The notes beneath the pieces were generated by a model that saw only the letters and a list, made by a program, of their open reading frames with translations, searched no databases and was not told the DNA's origin. Made by a program: the position numbers and the translations under genes. 64,000 nt of DNA from Prevotella scopos JCM 17725 (GTDB lineage Bacteria; Bacteroidota; Bacteroidia; Bacteroidales; Bacteroidaceae). This document shows, piece after piece, positions 36,813-46,465 of the stretch. The stretch is from assembly GCF_018127785.1 (NCBI RefSeq), contig NZ_CP072390.1, forward strand, positions 1 through 64,000, read 5' to 3'. How positions within the stretch are numbered: the stretch's first letter is position 1; each line of letters begins with the position of its first letter.

Positions 36813-37175
36813 ATTACTTTGATTTATTGTTTCTTTGGCAAAGATAGTGTTATTTTCTCATATAACGTTTCAATTTAAGACCTACTAACAATTTGCTGTT
36901 TGTCTAGATGATATTCCTTTTATATGTATAGGGTTAAAAGAGAAAATATTTGTAACACTACTAGTTTTTAGACAACTATATAAAAGGATGACACATGAAT
37001 CTGGTTATATCCTTGTGTTTGCGACACTTACAAATGTAAGAGGAAGTAAATGTTGTTTTTTAAATTATTATCCTGATTTTATTTGATTATTTGAAACTTT
37101 TAATTATATTTGCGACATAAATATCTATTACATATAACCTTACTTGATAAAAACTTTATGACCATCCTTATGAAT
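36813..37175. other. Divergent intergenic region with the susC-like promoter
   Basis: Holds the yfcE promoter box and, at 37082-37112, TTTG-N19-TATATTTG for the downstream SusC-like gene. The middle is AT-rich, with no gene seen. Confidence 0.6.
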
Positions 37176-40100
37176 ATGAAAAGACTTTTTTTATCTACCT
37201 TTTTTATGCTGTCGGCGCTTGTTAGCTTTGCTCAGCAAGTATTTACTGCTAAAGGTGTCGTTGTTGATGAAACAGGAGAAACCGTCATTGGTGCAACTGT
37301 GAAAGTTATTGGTGATAGCAAGCTGATAACAGCAACTGATACAGAAGGAAACTTCTCTCTTGACAAAGTCAAAGAGGGTTCTAAGTTGGAAGTTTCTTAT
37401 GTCGGTATGAAGACTTTTGTTGGTGTTGCTAAACCAACAATGAAGATTACTTTGATTAATGACAACTCTGCCTTGGATGAGGTCGTTGTGACAGCCTTCG
37501 GTGAACAGAAGCGTTCTGCGTTTACGGGTTCTGCTGCTATTGTTGATTCTAAGAAGATTGAGCATAAGCAAGTCAATAACGTAATGAGTAGTTTGAAAGG
37601 TGAGGCCGCTGGTGTGCAGATTGTTGACAACAGTGGAGAGCCTGGCTCAACACCATCTATCCGTGTACGTGGATTTAGTAGTATTAGTGCCGGACAAAGT
37701 CCATTGATTATTGTGGATGGTGCACCTTACGACGGTGGATGGAATAACCTTAATCCTGCCGATGTTGCCTCTGTGACAGTATTGAAAGATGCATCTTCAA
37801 CTGCACTTTACGGAGCACGAGGAGCCAATGGTGTTATTATGGTGACGACAAAACATGCACAAATGGGCAATGCACGTATCTCTGTTGATATGAGATGGGG
37901 TGCTAATAGTCGTATTAAGCGCGATTATGAAACAATCAAGGACCCTAAACTCTATTATGAAACCTACTACAAAGCACTTTACAACTATCAGTTGAATGGT
38001 CTTGGTCTTACTCCTGCACAAGCTGTTGCTGCAGCCAACGAACAACTCATCTCTCCAGGTTCAGCAGGTGGATTGGGTTATCCAATATTTACAGTTCCAA
38101 ATGGAGAACAGCTGATTGGCGAAGATGGTCGCATGAATCCACATGCTACATTGGGACGTGTCATAGAACATGATGGTAAACAATATACTATTTTACCAGA
38201 CGATTGGCAGGGTCTTGGCTTCCGTACCGGATTGCGTAAAGAGTACAACCTTAACCTCACTGGTGGTAGTGATAAGATGCAATATTATCTTTCTTTGGGT
38301 TATCTGAGTAATGAGGGTGTTGTTTATAACTCTGACTTTGATCGTATCACCGTACGTGCCAAAGCTGATTATGAGGCAAAGAAATGGTTGAAGGTGGGTA
38401 CGAATATCAACTTTGCTCGTTCAAAATACCATGTTATTCCATCGGATGATAGTGGTCTTTTCTATCAGCTCAATGCCGTGGCACCAATATATCCAGCCTT
38501 TATCCGTGATGGTCAAGGCAACATTATGACGGACGATAATGGAGTGATGTACGATTATGGTAATGGTTCTGTTATTGGACTAAGACGACCTATCCTTTCA
38601 AACATCAACCCTCTGCAAGAGAATACATTGAATACAAATAGCTCTCAGGTTAATATGTATTCGCTCTATGGTTATGCGAATATTATGCCACTTGAAGGAC
38701 TGAAGATTACGCTTAATGGAACTGTTACAACCAACAACTCACGTGGAACGGAAACCAAACAACCTTTCTATGGATATAGTCATACGGCTTACCCAACGGG
38801 TTTCGTGTCACGTACAAGCGATCAGACCTACTCTTATAACTTCCAACAACTCATTAATTACAACCATGACTTCGGCCATCATCACATGGAATTGCTCTTT
38901 GGTCATGAGTTCTATCGTTATCGTTATGAAAACCTGTGGGGAAATAAGATTGGTATGGCATCCTACTTCACCAATCAGACGCTGTCTGGTGCTATAAAGA
39001 TGGACAGCACTGGCGAGACTGATAATAGCGAATATGAATCTGAAGGCTTCTTTTTCCGTGGTCAGTATGACTATGACCAGAAGTATTTTGGTAGTCTTTC
39101 TTATCGTCGTGACGCTTCTAGTTGCTTCGATCCAGACCATCGTTGGGGTAACTTCTATTCTTTCGGAGGTGCATGGACTATCACGAAGGAGAAGTTCATG
39201 AAGCCTTACCATTGGTTGAATATGTTGAAACTGAAGGCTTCTTTCGGTCAGCAAGGAAACGACAAGATTGGTGATTTCCACTATATTGATACCTATAGCA
39301 TCGTGAATACGAATAACAAGGTGGGCTTGGTATTGTCTGAAAAGGGTAACCCTAACATTACTTGGGAGACCAACAATAACTTCAATGCAGGTTTCGACTT
39401 TGAATTGTTAAATAGCCGTCTGCGTGGTAGTGTTGAATACTTCTATAAGAAGACAACTGATATGCTATGCTTCGTCTTCGCACCTTACTCTGCAGGTTAC
39501 AAGGGAATGTACGATAATATCGGTGATATGGTGAACCAAGGTGTCGAGATCGACCTCTCTGCGACTGTCCTAAAAACGAAGAATATATCATGGGATGTCA
39601 ATGTTAACGCAACTACTTATAAGAATAAAATCATCAAACTGGCAGATCCGCTCAAAGCTGACCTCATAGTTGACGGACACCCTGGGTATAGTAGCGGCGA
39701 TAAACTCTATGCGGAGGGACTTCCTATTTACAATTGGTATATACCTCGTTATGCCGGTGTATCAGATAAAGGAAAATCATTATGGTACTATACAGATACG
39801 GATGGAATACTGAAGACAACTGATGTCTATGGTAATGCATCTTACTATTCATGTGGTAGTCCACATCCAGATGTCTATGGTGGTTTTGGAACAACGTTCA
39901 ATGCATATGGTTTCGATTTCTCTATCTCCTTTGCTTACTCACTTGGAGGAAAGTCATACGACTATGGTTATGCTGGGACAATGGATGTGCCTTCAGGAAC
40001 TTTAGGAGGAACTTCACTCCATCAAGACGTTCTGAAAGCATGGTCAGCAGACAATCCAAACAGCAATATCCCACGTTGGCAATATGATGACCCAAGTGTC

Positions 40101-40358
40101 ACCTCTCAATCTGACCGTTTCCTTACCAGTGGTAGCTATCTGACCTTACAGAATATCAACCTCGGTTATACCCTTCCTAAGCTCTGGGTAAGCAGAATAG
40201 GGTTGGAAAATGTACGCCTCTATGTAGCTGCTGACAACGTTTACTTCTGGAGTAAGCGTAAGGGCTTCGATCCGCGTGGTTCTTTCTCAGGTAGTAGTAG
40301 CACTACTATTTACAGCCCAACGAGAACAGTCTCTGGTGGTATTAAATTAACATTCTAA
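37176..40358 (+). CDS. SusC/RagA family TonB-linked outer-membrane protein
   Basis: Outer-membrane channel that, with its SusD partner, imports glycans or peptides powered by TonB. Signal peptide MKRLFLSTFFMLSALVSFAQ is followed by a carboxypeptidase-regulatory-like domain (VFTAKGVVVDETGETVIGAT), a plug with the TonB box region (LDEVVVTAFGEQKRSAFTGSA) and SVTVLKDASSTALYGARGANGVI. A 22-strand barrel ends in TRTVSGGIKLTF. The start is uncertain among ATG 37158, 37170 and 37176; the last gives the cleanest signal. No sugar-degrading enzyme is next to it, so the ligand is unknown. Confidence 0.93.
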   Translation: MKRLFLSTFFMLSALVSFAQQVFTAKGVVVDETGETVIGATVKVIGDSKLITATDTEGNFSLDKVKEGSKLEVSYVGMKTFVGVAKPTMKITLINDNSALDEVVVTAFGEQKRSAFTGSAAIVDSKKIEHKQVNNVMSSLKGEAAGVQIVDNSGEPGSTPSIRVRGFSSISAGQSPLIIVDGAPYDGGWNNLNPADVASVTVLKDASSTALYGARGANGVIMVTTKHAQMGNARISVDMRWGANSRIKRDYETIKDPKLYYETYYKALYNYQLNGLGLTPAQAVAAANEQLISPGSAGGLGYPIFTVPNGEQLIGEDGRMNPHATLGRVIEHDGKQYTILPDDWQGLGFRTGLRKEYNLNLTGGSDKMQYYLSLGYLSNEGVVYNSDFDRITVRAKADYEAKKWLKVGTNINFARSKYHVIPSDDSGLFYQLNAVAPIYPAFIRDGQGNIMTDDNGVMYDYGNGSVIGLRRPILSNINPLQENTLNTNSSQVNMYSLYGYANIMPLEGLKITLNGTVTTNNSRGTETKQPFYGYSHTAYPTGFVSRTSDQTYSYNFQQLINYNHDFGHHHMELLFGHEFYRYRYENLWGNKIGMASYFTNQTLSGAIKMDSTGETDNSEYESEGFFFRGQYDYDQKYFGSLSYRRDASSCFDPDHRWGNFYSFGGAWTITKEKFMKPYHWLNMLKLKASFGQQGNDKIGDFHYIDTYSIVNTNNKVGLVLSEKGNPNITWETNNNFNAGFDFELLNSRLRGSVEYFYKKTTDMLCFVFAPYSAGYKGMYDNIGDMVNQGVEIDLSATVLKTKNISWDVNVNATTYKNKIIKLADPLKADLIVDGHPGYSSGDKLYAEGLPIYNWYIPRYAGVSDKGKSLWYYTDTDGILKTTDVYGNASYYSCGSPHPDVYGGFGTTFNAYGFDFSISFAYSLGGKSYDYGYAGTMDVPSGTLGGTSLHQDVLKAWSADNPNSNIPRWQYDDPSVTSQSDRFLTSGSYLTLQNINLGYTLPKLWVSRIGLENVRLYVAADNVYFWSKRKGFDPRGSFSGSSSTTIYSPTRTVSGGIKLTF

Positions 40359-40387
40359 CCCTCTCCATACATTAATCATACATAATT

Positions 40388-42148
40388 ATGAAACACTTAA
40401 TATCAATTCGCAACATATTGTTAGCAATCATTGCAACAAGCTTCGGCCTCGTGTCATGTATGGACAGCATAGCGCCAACAGATGTTTTGACTTCTGATCA
40501 AGTTAAGCAGATACCATCCTCTCAAGAAGGATTGATCAATGGTATTATCTCTTATATGATTACCTTTGACTCTTGGGGTTCTGGTAATCCACTTAACGAC
40601 TGGGGTTATCCTTGTCAGATGTACTACAGAGAGGTGTTAGGTGATGACTTCCCTGTTTATAGTAGTAATTATAGTTATTGGACCGCAGTTGAGAGTGGTG
40701 TCGGCATGCGCACCAAAGCCTATTATACCTATCGTTTCTACTATGATTTCATTGCTACTTGTAACAATATGACAAGTGTGGTAGATCCTGCTAATGCTTC
40801 TACTACCTCTAAAAACTATTTAGGTATAGCCTTAGCTTATCGAGCTATGGCCTATCTTGACATAGCTCGTTTGTTCGAATTTAAGAAGACAGGCATAGCT
40901 AGTTTGGATGATAAAGCGACAAAAGATGGCATTTGGGGCCTGACAGTTCCTATCGTTACTGAGAAGACTACGAAGGAGATGCAACGTCACAACCCACGTG
41001 CTCCGTTCTATAAAATGTATCGTTTCATCCTCACTGATCTTAACCATGCTGAGGATTATCTCGCTGATTATGCCCGTGCTGACAAGACCTTGCCAAATCT
41101 TAGTGTTGTTTATGGACTCAAGGCTCGTTTATGGCTCGAAATGGCAAGCCGCTTCGACCAGAGTAGTAGTGACCTTAATGCAGCCATTGCTGCAGAAGAT
41201 TCTGCAAGCATTGAGTATGACAAGTTAGGAATTACAACAGCGCGTGAGTGCTATGAAAAGGCACGTACCTATGCTCGCAAGGCTATCAATGGTTATAGCC
41301 CTATCACTGAAGCACAATGGCATAACACACAAGACGGATTTAATAAGGAAAACCAAGCATGGATGTGGAAACTGGGTTATACCACCCGTGAGCAAATCAG
41401 CTATCTTTATTTCACCTTCACCAGTTGTATGACATCAGAAACGAATTGGGGTCTTGCTGGTACGTATGGTGCTACACGTATGATTGGTAGTGCGCTATAT
41501 AACAAGATGCCGGAAGGTGACTGGCGTCATTACTCTTGGATTGACCCTAATGCTGCGGGTACGCATGAGGGATATGAGAAATATGACTCACTCACTATTG
41601 GTAATAAGAAAGAAAAATTGACGCTTTTTGATGAGGAGGCTTGGAAGCAGTTGCCAGCTTATGCTAATATCAAATTCCGTCCTGCAAAGGGTAATATCTC
41701 TGATCCTTATGAAGGACAATTCATCAGCCTTCCATTGATGCGTATGGAGGAAATGAAGTTTATTGATTTTGAGGCAACAGCTCACCTTGATGGTGTTGCA
41801 GCTGGTGTTACGGCACTGAAGGACTTTATTAACACTTATCGTTATACTGATAACTCCTATGATGCTGCTAATGCTAGCACGATGGAGGAGTTTATGAAAG
41901 AATTGATGGTACAGAAACGAATAGAGTTCTGGGGTGAAGGCATTAACTACTTCGATTATAAGCGACTCGGATTACAGATTCGAAGAAAGGACAATACCAA
42001 CTATGAAGCTTTTGCTCGCATCAATTCCAAAGAAGGATATGTCTGTCCATGGATGAACTTCTTTATTCTTGAATACGAGACACATAATAATGTGGCATGT
42101 AAACCAAACCCTGATACATCTGGAAGTTTGACGGTCACAAATCAGTAA
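40388..42148 (+). CDS. SusD/RagB family outer-membrane lipoprotein
   Basis: A 586-residue surface lipoprotein that closes over the SusC channel and captures ligand. The lipobox is FGLVSC with C24. A helical TPR-like core follows (YLGIALAYRAMAYLDIARLFEF, NPRAPFYKMYRFILTDLNHAEDYL), with the typical RMEEMKFIDFEA and LMVQKRIEFWGEGINYFDYKRLG blocks near the end. It starts 29 bases after the SusC gene, so the pair is one operon. Ligand specificity cannot be told from sequence. Confidence 0.93.
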   Translation: MKHLISIRNILLAIIATSFGLVSCMDSIAPTDVLTSDQVKQIPSSQEGLINGIISYMITFDSWGSGNPLNDWGYPCQMYYREVLGDDFPVYSSNYSYWTAVESGVGMRTKAYYTYRFYYDFIATCNNMTSVVDPANASTTSKNYLGIALAYRAMAYLDIARLFEFKKTGIASLDDKATKDGIWGLTVPIVTEKTTKEMQRHNPRAPFYKMYRFILTDLNHAEDYLADYARADKTLPNLSVVYGLKARLWLEMASRFDQSSSDLNAAIAAEDSASIEYDKLGITTARECYEKARTYARKAINGYSPITEAQWHNTQDGFNKENQAWMWKLGYTTREQISYLYFTFTSCMTSETNWGLAGTYGATRMIGSALYNKMPEGDWRHYSWIDPNAAGTHEGYEKYDSLTIGNKKEKLTLFDEEAWKQLPAYANIKFRPAKGNISDPYEGQFISLPLMRMEEMKFIDFEATAHLDGVAAGVTALKDFINTYRYTDNSYDAANASTMEEFMKELMVQKRIEFWGEGINYFDYKRLGLQIRRKDNTNYEAFARINSKEGYVCPWMNFFILEYETHNNVACKPNPDTSGSLTVTNQ

Positions 42149-42181
42149 TAACTGAGGTTGAAAAGGAAAATTATTAAATAA

Positions 42182-42238
42182 AAAGCAGACGCTAAAAGAC
42201 GAACCTATTGTTTCGGCTTTGGCGTCTGCTTTCTTTAA
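42182..42238 (+). terminator. Terminator of the SusCD operon
   Basis: Arms AAAGCAGACGC and GCGTCTGCTTT with a loop of about 24 bases, then T-rich sequence. The next gene's TAATTTTG box (42236-42243) overlaps the end. Confidence 0.75.
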
Positions 42239-42248
42239 TTTTGGAAAG

Positions 42249-43178
42249 ATGGAGATAAGAGATATCTTTAAGCTTCGTAAGGAAGGACGAACAGAGGAGG
42301 CCTATGCAGCTATCTTGCCTATGTATGCTGTCCATAAAGGGCATTACACGACTATTGCAATGTTCTGGGTTGGTGTGGACATGATGAAACTGCGCTATCA
42401 GCAACGACAATTGGAGGAAGCTTATAAGATATTCAGGAGTTTGTTGCGACTCTATACTACAATGGACGACACGGATCTCAAGGGACAGAGTGCCTTAATG
42501 CGTGCTGCCCTATTGGTCTTCGACCACCATCCAGGATTCTCTATGCTCGACTTTATCACACAATGGGGTATTACCCGGTTGACCGATGAAGATTGGACCA
42601 TAGAGCAAGGTGACGGACATCCCATCCCTTCTATAGGTATGCGTATTGTAGGAAAAGTGTTTAAGGAGGTGGAGAGTAAGCCTACGGTTGAAATCGCTTT
42701 GAAAGCGGCTCCCTTGCTGGCTGAAGCTCTGAAGCATAGTCCTTACAATATGCAGAACCAACGTTACAAAGCGATGATTTATCGAATCATGGGCAAAAAG
42801 GATAAGGCCATCAATATTTACGTGCACCTGATAAAGAAGCACCGACAATCCTACATTTTCCATGAACTATCCGAACTCGTTGATGACGAGCGTTATAAGA
42901 TAGCACTTCTTTGTAAAGCTATCTCCGCACAACGAGAGGAAAAGTTCCGACAACGTATGCGTTTCACTCTTGCTTACTTGTTGTTCAGTAAGGATAAAGC
43001 ACGTGCACGCTATGAATTAGACAAATGTATTGCCATGCGTAAGCAGTTGGGTTATTCCATTACGTGGGAGATGCAGAACCTCGCAGCAAGTTTAAAGGAG
43101 GTTACTCCCGTGACCGATGCAGACGAAAAAAGCTTTTATAGAGAGCAGGAAGTGGTATTAAAAGAACTTGCAATGTAA
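42249..43178 (+). CDS. Helical TPR-like protein, resembles DUF7017
   Basis: A 309-residue, wholly helical cytosolic protein. The start (IRDIFKLRKEGRTEEAYAAILPMY) and later repeats (NQRYKAMIYRIMGKKDKAINIY, KIALLCKAISAQREEKFRQRMRF) are TPR-like. The block ending YELDKCIAMRKQLGYSITWEMQNLA reminds me of DUF7017, a TPR family seen beside primase-type (TOTE) conflict genes; this is from memory and unverified. No such partner is nearby. I chose ATG 42249, since the longer frame starts inside the SusD terminator. Confidence 0.65.
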   Translation: MEIRDIFKLRKEGRTEEAYAAILPMYAVHKGHYTTIAMFWVGVDMMKLRYQQRQLEEAYKIFRSLLRLYTTMDDTDLKGQSALMRAALLVFDHHPGFSMLDFITQWGITRLTDEDWTIEQGDGHPIPSIGMRIVGKVFKEVESKPTVEIALKAAPLLAEALKHSPYNMQNQRYKAMIYRIMGKKDKAINIYVHLIKKHRQSYIFHELSELVDDERYKIALLCKAISAQREEKFRQRMRFTLAYLLFSKDKARARYELDKCIAMRKQLGYSITWEMQNLAASLKEVTPVTDADEKSFYREQEVVLKELAM

Positions 43179-43256
43179 TATTTCTACATATCTAACTATT
43201 TTTCTTATCTTTGTAGCACATTTTATTGAATAATTAAATCTGCCTTATGAAACATT

Positions 43257-43518
43257 TATGGGTCTTCCGGAATTTGGAGTGATGGTATTATACTTTTCAG
43301 GCTTCCTTGTTGATAAAAAAGTATTGTAAACCCTTAAATATAAGCTTTTTGTTGTGTGAATAACCCATGTAAGATAAGTGTAGATTTTGTAGCCTTTATT
43401 TTAGCACTTTATATTCTTTAATATTCAGTAAACAAAGGGATTTGGAAGAACAGAACTCACAAAAGTTATTGATAATCAGATATTAAATGATATCACTCCA
43501 AATTCTGGAAGAACCACA
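43257..43518. mobile_element. MITE-like inverted-repeat element A
   Basis: The left end TCTTCCGGAATTTGGAGTGAT (from about 43261) and the reverse complement of the right end (43491-43514) agree at about 22 of 24 positions. About 210 bases lie between, with no reading frame of note. The left end lies inside what looks like a short gene start. Confidence 0.55.
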
Positions 43519-43803
43519 TTGGTTCTATAACGAATCGTGTGGGTTGTGTGTTGATATTCCGCACGAGTGGTGCGGGTGCTCAGCACATGTGGTGCGGATG
43601 CTTAGCACATGTGGTGCGGATGGTATGCACCACATGTGCGGAGGATTAACACCATCGCTGTATATGGAAGGGTAGGGATTTAATGTGCGTTAAGCGTATT
43701 AAAACGAAGGTCAATTTGGAGTTGTGTTTCGTTGAAGGCTATACTTTTTGACAATATTTTAGGCTCTATGACGAATTACCCACACGATTCGTTATAGAGC
43801 CAA
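43519..43803. mobile_element. MITE-like inverted-repeat element B
   Basis: The 26 bases at 43519-43544 and the reverse complement of 43778-43803 differ at one position; the shared end is TTGG(T/C)TCTATAACGAATCG. The right end can itself fold (GGCTCTAT / ATAGAGCC, 43762-43801). The interior holds the 22 bp array. A solo end lies at 34993. Confidence 0.65.
43567..43635. repeat. Tandem array of 22 bp GTGGTGCGGATGCTTAGCACAT units
   Basis: Two exact-length units start at 43567 and 43589, and a slightly longer one at 43611. Each has GTGC and GCAC half sites nine bases apart. Same family as 15101 and 53521. Confidence 0.75.
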
Positions 43804-43881
43804 GCCAATTGATGGTCATTACAAAATCTATATGTGAAAAAATCGGACAAAGTCAACGATACTAAACTTCATAATCCCTTT

Positions 43882-46461
43882 TTATAACCTCAATTGTAAA
43901 CGGAGGATTATTTCCCGTCCTCGTAAGGGTAGGGATGTGTTGAAAATGTTGATGCCCATGTTCTGTGTAATCGTATATGACTTACTGTTTAGCAGGTTAG
44001 TACCTGATAGCCCTAGTTCCCATACATTGTTAATCTTATAGTTGAAATCACCATCCAACAATCCGCAAGTATGATAATGTCCGTCTGTAATCTCATTGGT
44101 GAGGTTATAAAATTTCATCTTCAGCTCCATCTTCTTGGTAGGGAAGACGTAAAGAGCGATGTTCGTTGTATAGGAAGAAAGAACACTTAGCCTCATAATT
44201 TGACTCCTCTCCCAGAAATAATTAGCCGTAAACGCTGCGGATAACCGCAACCATGACAACTTTTGGAAACTTGTAGTCAGCGTCCCTGAAGCATGATGGG
44301 AATAGTTGTTGACCATAATGCCCGATTGTGAAACAAGGTAACTACTTCTGTTATACGTCGCATCCAGCTTTAAGGATAGTCCTATGGGGATAAAAGTCTT
44401 ATCAACCATCGCATTCACAGCCGTGTTGTATCGGTGATTCTTGCCTTTTACCCATGTCATTATTGTCATAGAATCATTGTATTCATAATGACTATAAGCC
44501 TCTCGCTTCGTGTCCGAATAAGCAAAGGACAGGTTTGCAAAGAGCATTGTTGCAATGTTGCGATAACGAAGATGGAAGGAGGCGTGCATGTGGGTTGACT
44601 TATAGATGTCGTTTCCTGTAATCTGTAAGTCTCTGTATCCTTCTCTTAAAGGTTTTAGAGCATAGAAGTCAAGCGCATTGTCGTTAGCTGAGATGGAGGA
44701 AGAAATATTTAAGGACAGATTACTTGTCAATACTTGTTGTAAGTTGAAGTAAGGTTTGAAAGTTACGAAGTCACGGGCGGATAGTCTTTTATCCTTTGTT
44801 GAAAGGCTGACTTTTGTCCATTCAAAGGGAAGTCCGAAGGTCACGTAACTTTGTTTATAGTATTTCCAAGTGTAACCAGGTTCACCTTGTAACTTGAAGG
44901 TGCGATGCCATATATCCTCTTGGTAGTTGTAGGAATTGTTCTTGTAATAAGCTTGTAAGGATAAGTCTAAATCATTTCCAAACATAGGAATTGATGTCGT
45001 GAGAACATTTCGAGTCATCATTGAATGTGTTGCTAAGTTCTCTGTACTATTGTATAATAGAAGGGAATCAGCGGTTGTTGTGAGCTCTTCTCTCCGATTA
45101 GCGTATCGTAAGAGAGAGTTGATTTGCAACATAGTCTTTCCTAATTTGAAAGAAGAAGACAGATAATTCTTTATAAAAGATGGTATGATGCGGCTTCGTT
45201 CTGTAATTCCGATGCCATTCGTAACAACTTCATTTTCTATGATTTGTTGTTCAAAAGAATATTTTAATTCGTTTGAAATAAATCTTTCTGTGCCATTTTC
45301 TTCGTATTTCAGAGTAGGGACGATGCGTAATGTGCGCAACTTCGTTCCTTCTGTGGTTTCTAACGTGGTAGGGGTTAGTCCTCCATAATAGTTAGCGGTT
45401 GATTGATGGTATCCTGCGTGGTCCTCATAGAGAAGTACGTTACTACGTAGTGTTGCATCTTTCGATAATGTAACGATATTATTAAGGCCTGCACTGTACG
45501 ACTTATTTTGCAGATATCTTTCTTGTGGGAGAGCCTCTTGGCTGATGTCTTCAGACAGGACACCTTGTGGAAGTGGCTCGTAGGCATCTAGGTTATTGAC
45601 CTCAATATGTTCTCTGGTTTCTTCGGAAAGGTCTTTCCCTGTGTTGGTCATCTTTGCTGAAACAAGTATTTGCGAGTGTTTCATCACTTGTGTAAGAAAG
45701 AGTTGATTGTCCCAAACAGTTGGTTTGATACCTAAGCCGCCTGCTATCTCACCAAAGGGACGTGCTTTATAGTTCTTATCAAGGCGAATGTTCAGAGCTG
45801 CCGACTCTGATGGCTTACGCCCCCGTAGCATCTTTACAGGTTGGTGATTCTCCAATACTTCAACGTTACGTACTGCAGTGATGGGCATATTACGTGTTGC
45901 TTGATTATAGTTGTTTCCCATCAGGTCCTGTCCTTCAATATAAAATCTGTTGATGGCACGTCCCTGATAAGATACTGAACCATTCTCTGCGACCTTGACT
46001 CCTGGTAGTTTCTTAAGGATATCTTCAAGGTGTCGGTCGCCTTTCTGAAGAAAAGAACTAACGTTATATACCAATGTGTCACCTTGCTCCCTTATAGGGG
46101 AGAGCTTTACGACAACTTCTTTTAGTTCAACTTGCTTTGGAGAAAGTAAGATGACGGTTGGCTGCTTGGCTTGCTGACGGATGTCATGAACGTTGATTTT
46201 CCGCTTCCCATAGCCTATGAGTGTGAAAGTCAAGATATCCTCATTGTGCGCTGTAAGACTGAGATGTCCCTTTTCGTCAGCAATCTTATAGCTCAGTAAC
46301 TTCCCCTTTGAGTTCACCACACGGCACATCACATCCGCTAATGGTTGGAGGCTGGCAGAGTCCCTGACCTCAATCATCAGGTTTACCAATGCTCCCTCCT
46401 GCTGTGCAAAGAGGGCGAAGCAACTGGTAAAGAAACAGAGTAAAAGGAGTATTCGTCGCAA
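43882..46461 (-). CDS. TonB-receptor-like outer-membrane beta-barrel protein
   Basis: An 859-residue outer-membrane protein. Its signal (ending FALFAQ) is followed by a carboxypeptidase-regulatory-like domain (residues 27-110), then a plug-like part with VELKEVVVKLSPIREQGDTLVYNVSSFLQKGDRHLEDILKKLPGV, and a large barrel ending in REIILRLQLRL. It lacks the SusC signature and has no SusD partner. It begins 4 bases after the GLPGLI gene stop. Such receptor/GLPGLI pairs recur in Bacteroidetes, and their cargo is unknown. Confidence 0.85.
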   Translation of the reverse strand: MRRILLLLCFFTSCFALFAQQEGALVNLMIEVRDSASLQPLADVMCRVVNSKGKLLSYKIADEKGHLSLTAHNEDILTFTLIGYGKRKINVHDIRQQAKQPTVILLSPKQVELKEVVVKLSPIREQGDTLVYNVSSFLQKGDRHLEDILKKLPGVKVAENGSVSYQGRAINRFYIEGQDLMGNNYNQATRNMPITAVRNVEVLENHQPVKMLRGRKPSESAALNIRLDKNYKARPFGEIAGGLGIKPTVWDNQLFLTQVMKHSQILVSAKMTNTGKDLSEETREHIEVNNLDAYEPLPQGVLSEDISQEALPQERYLQNKSYSAGLNNIVTLSKDATLRSNVLLYEDHAGYHQSTANYYGGLTPTTLETTEGTKLRTLRIVPTLKYEENGTERFISNELKYSFEQQIIENEVVTNGIGITERSRIIPSFIKNYLSSSFKLGKTMLQINSLLRYANRREELTTTADSLLLYNSTENLATHSMMTRNVLTTSIPMFGNDLDLSLQAYYKNNSYNYQEDIWHRTFKLQGEPGYTWKYYKQSYVTFGLPFEWTKVSLSTKDKRLSARDFVTFKPYFNLQQVLTSNLSLNISSSISANDNALDFYALKPLREGYRDLQITGNDIYKSTHMHASFHLRYRNIATMLFANLSFAYSDTKREAYSHYEYNDSMTIMTWVKGKNHRYNTAVNAMVDKTFIPIGLSLKLDATYNRSSYLVSQSGIMVNNYSHHASGTLTTSFQKLSWLRLSAAFTANYFWERSQIMRLSVLSSYTTNIALYVFPTKKMELKMKFYNLTNEITDGHYHTCGLLDGDFNYKINNVWELGLSGTNLLNSKSYTITQNMGINIFNTSLPLRGREIILRLQLRL

Positions 46462-46465
46462 GAGC

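Larger units (their letters stand above)
43179..43881. other. Repeat-rich intergenic region with two MITE-like elements
   Basis: About 700 bases with no convincing gene. It has a TATCTTTG box at 43206-43213 followed by an 11-codon frame starting at 43248, then two adjacent inverted-repeat units (43257-43518 and 43519-43803) with a 22 bp array inside the second. A plus-strand 62-codon frame at 43487-43675 consists mainly of repeat sequence. Confidence 0.65.

Noticed and set aside
43487..43675. 62-codon frame with many Cys and His (could look like a metal-binding peptide)
   Set aside because: It is a direct translation of the inverted-repeat end and the GTGC/GCAC array; composition follows from the repeat.
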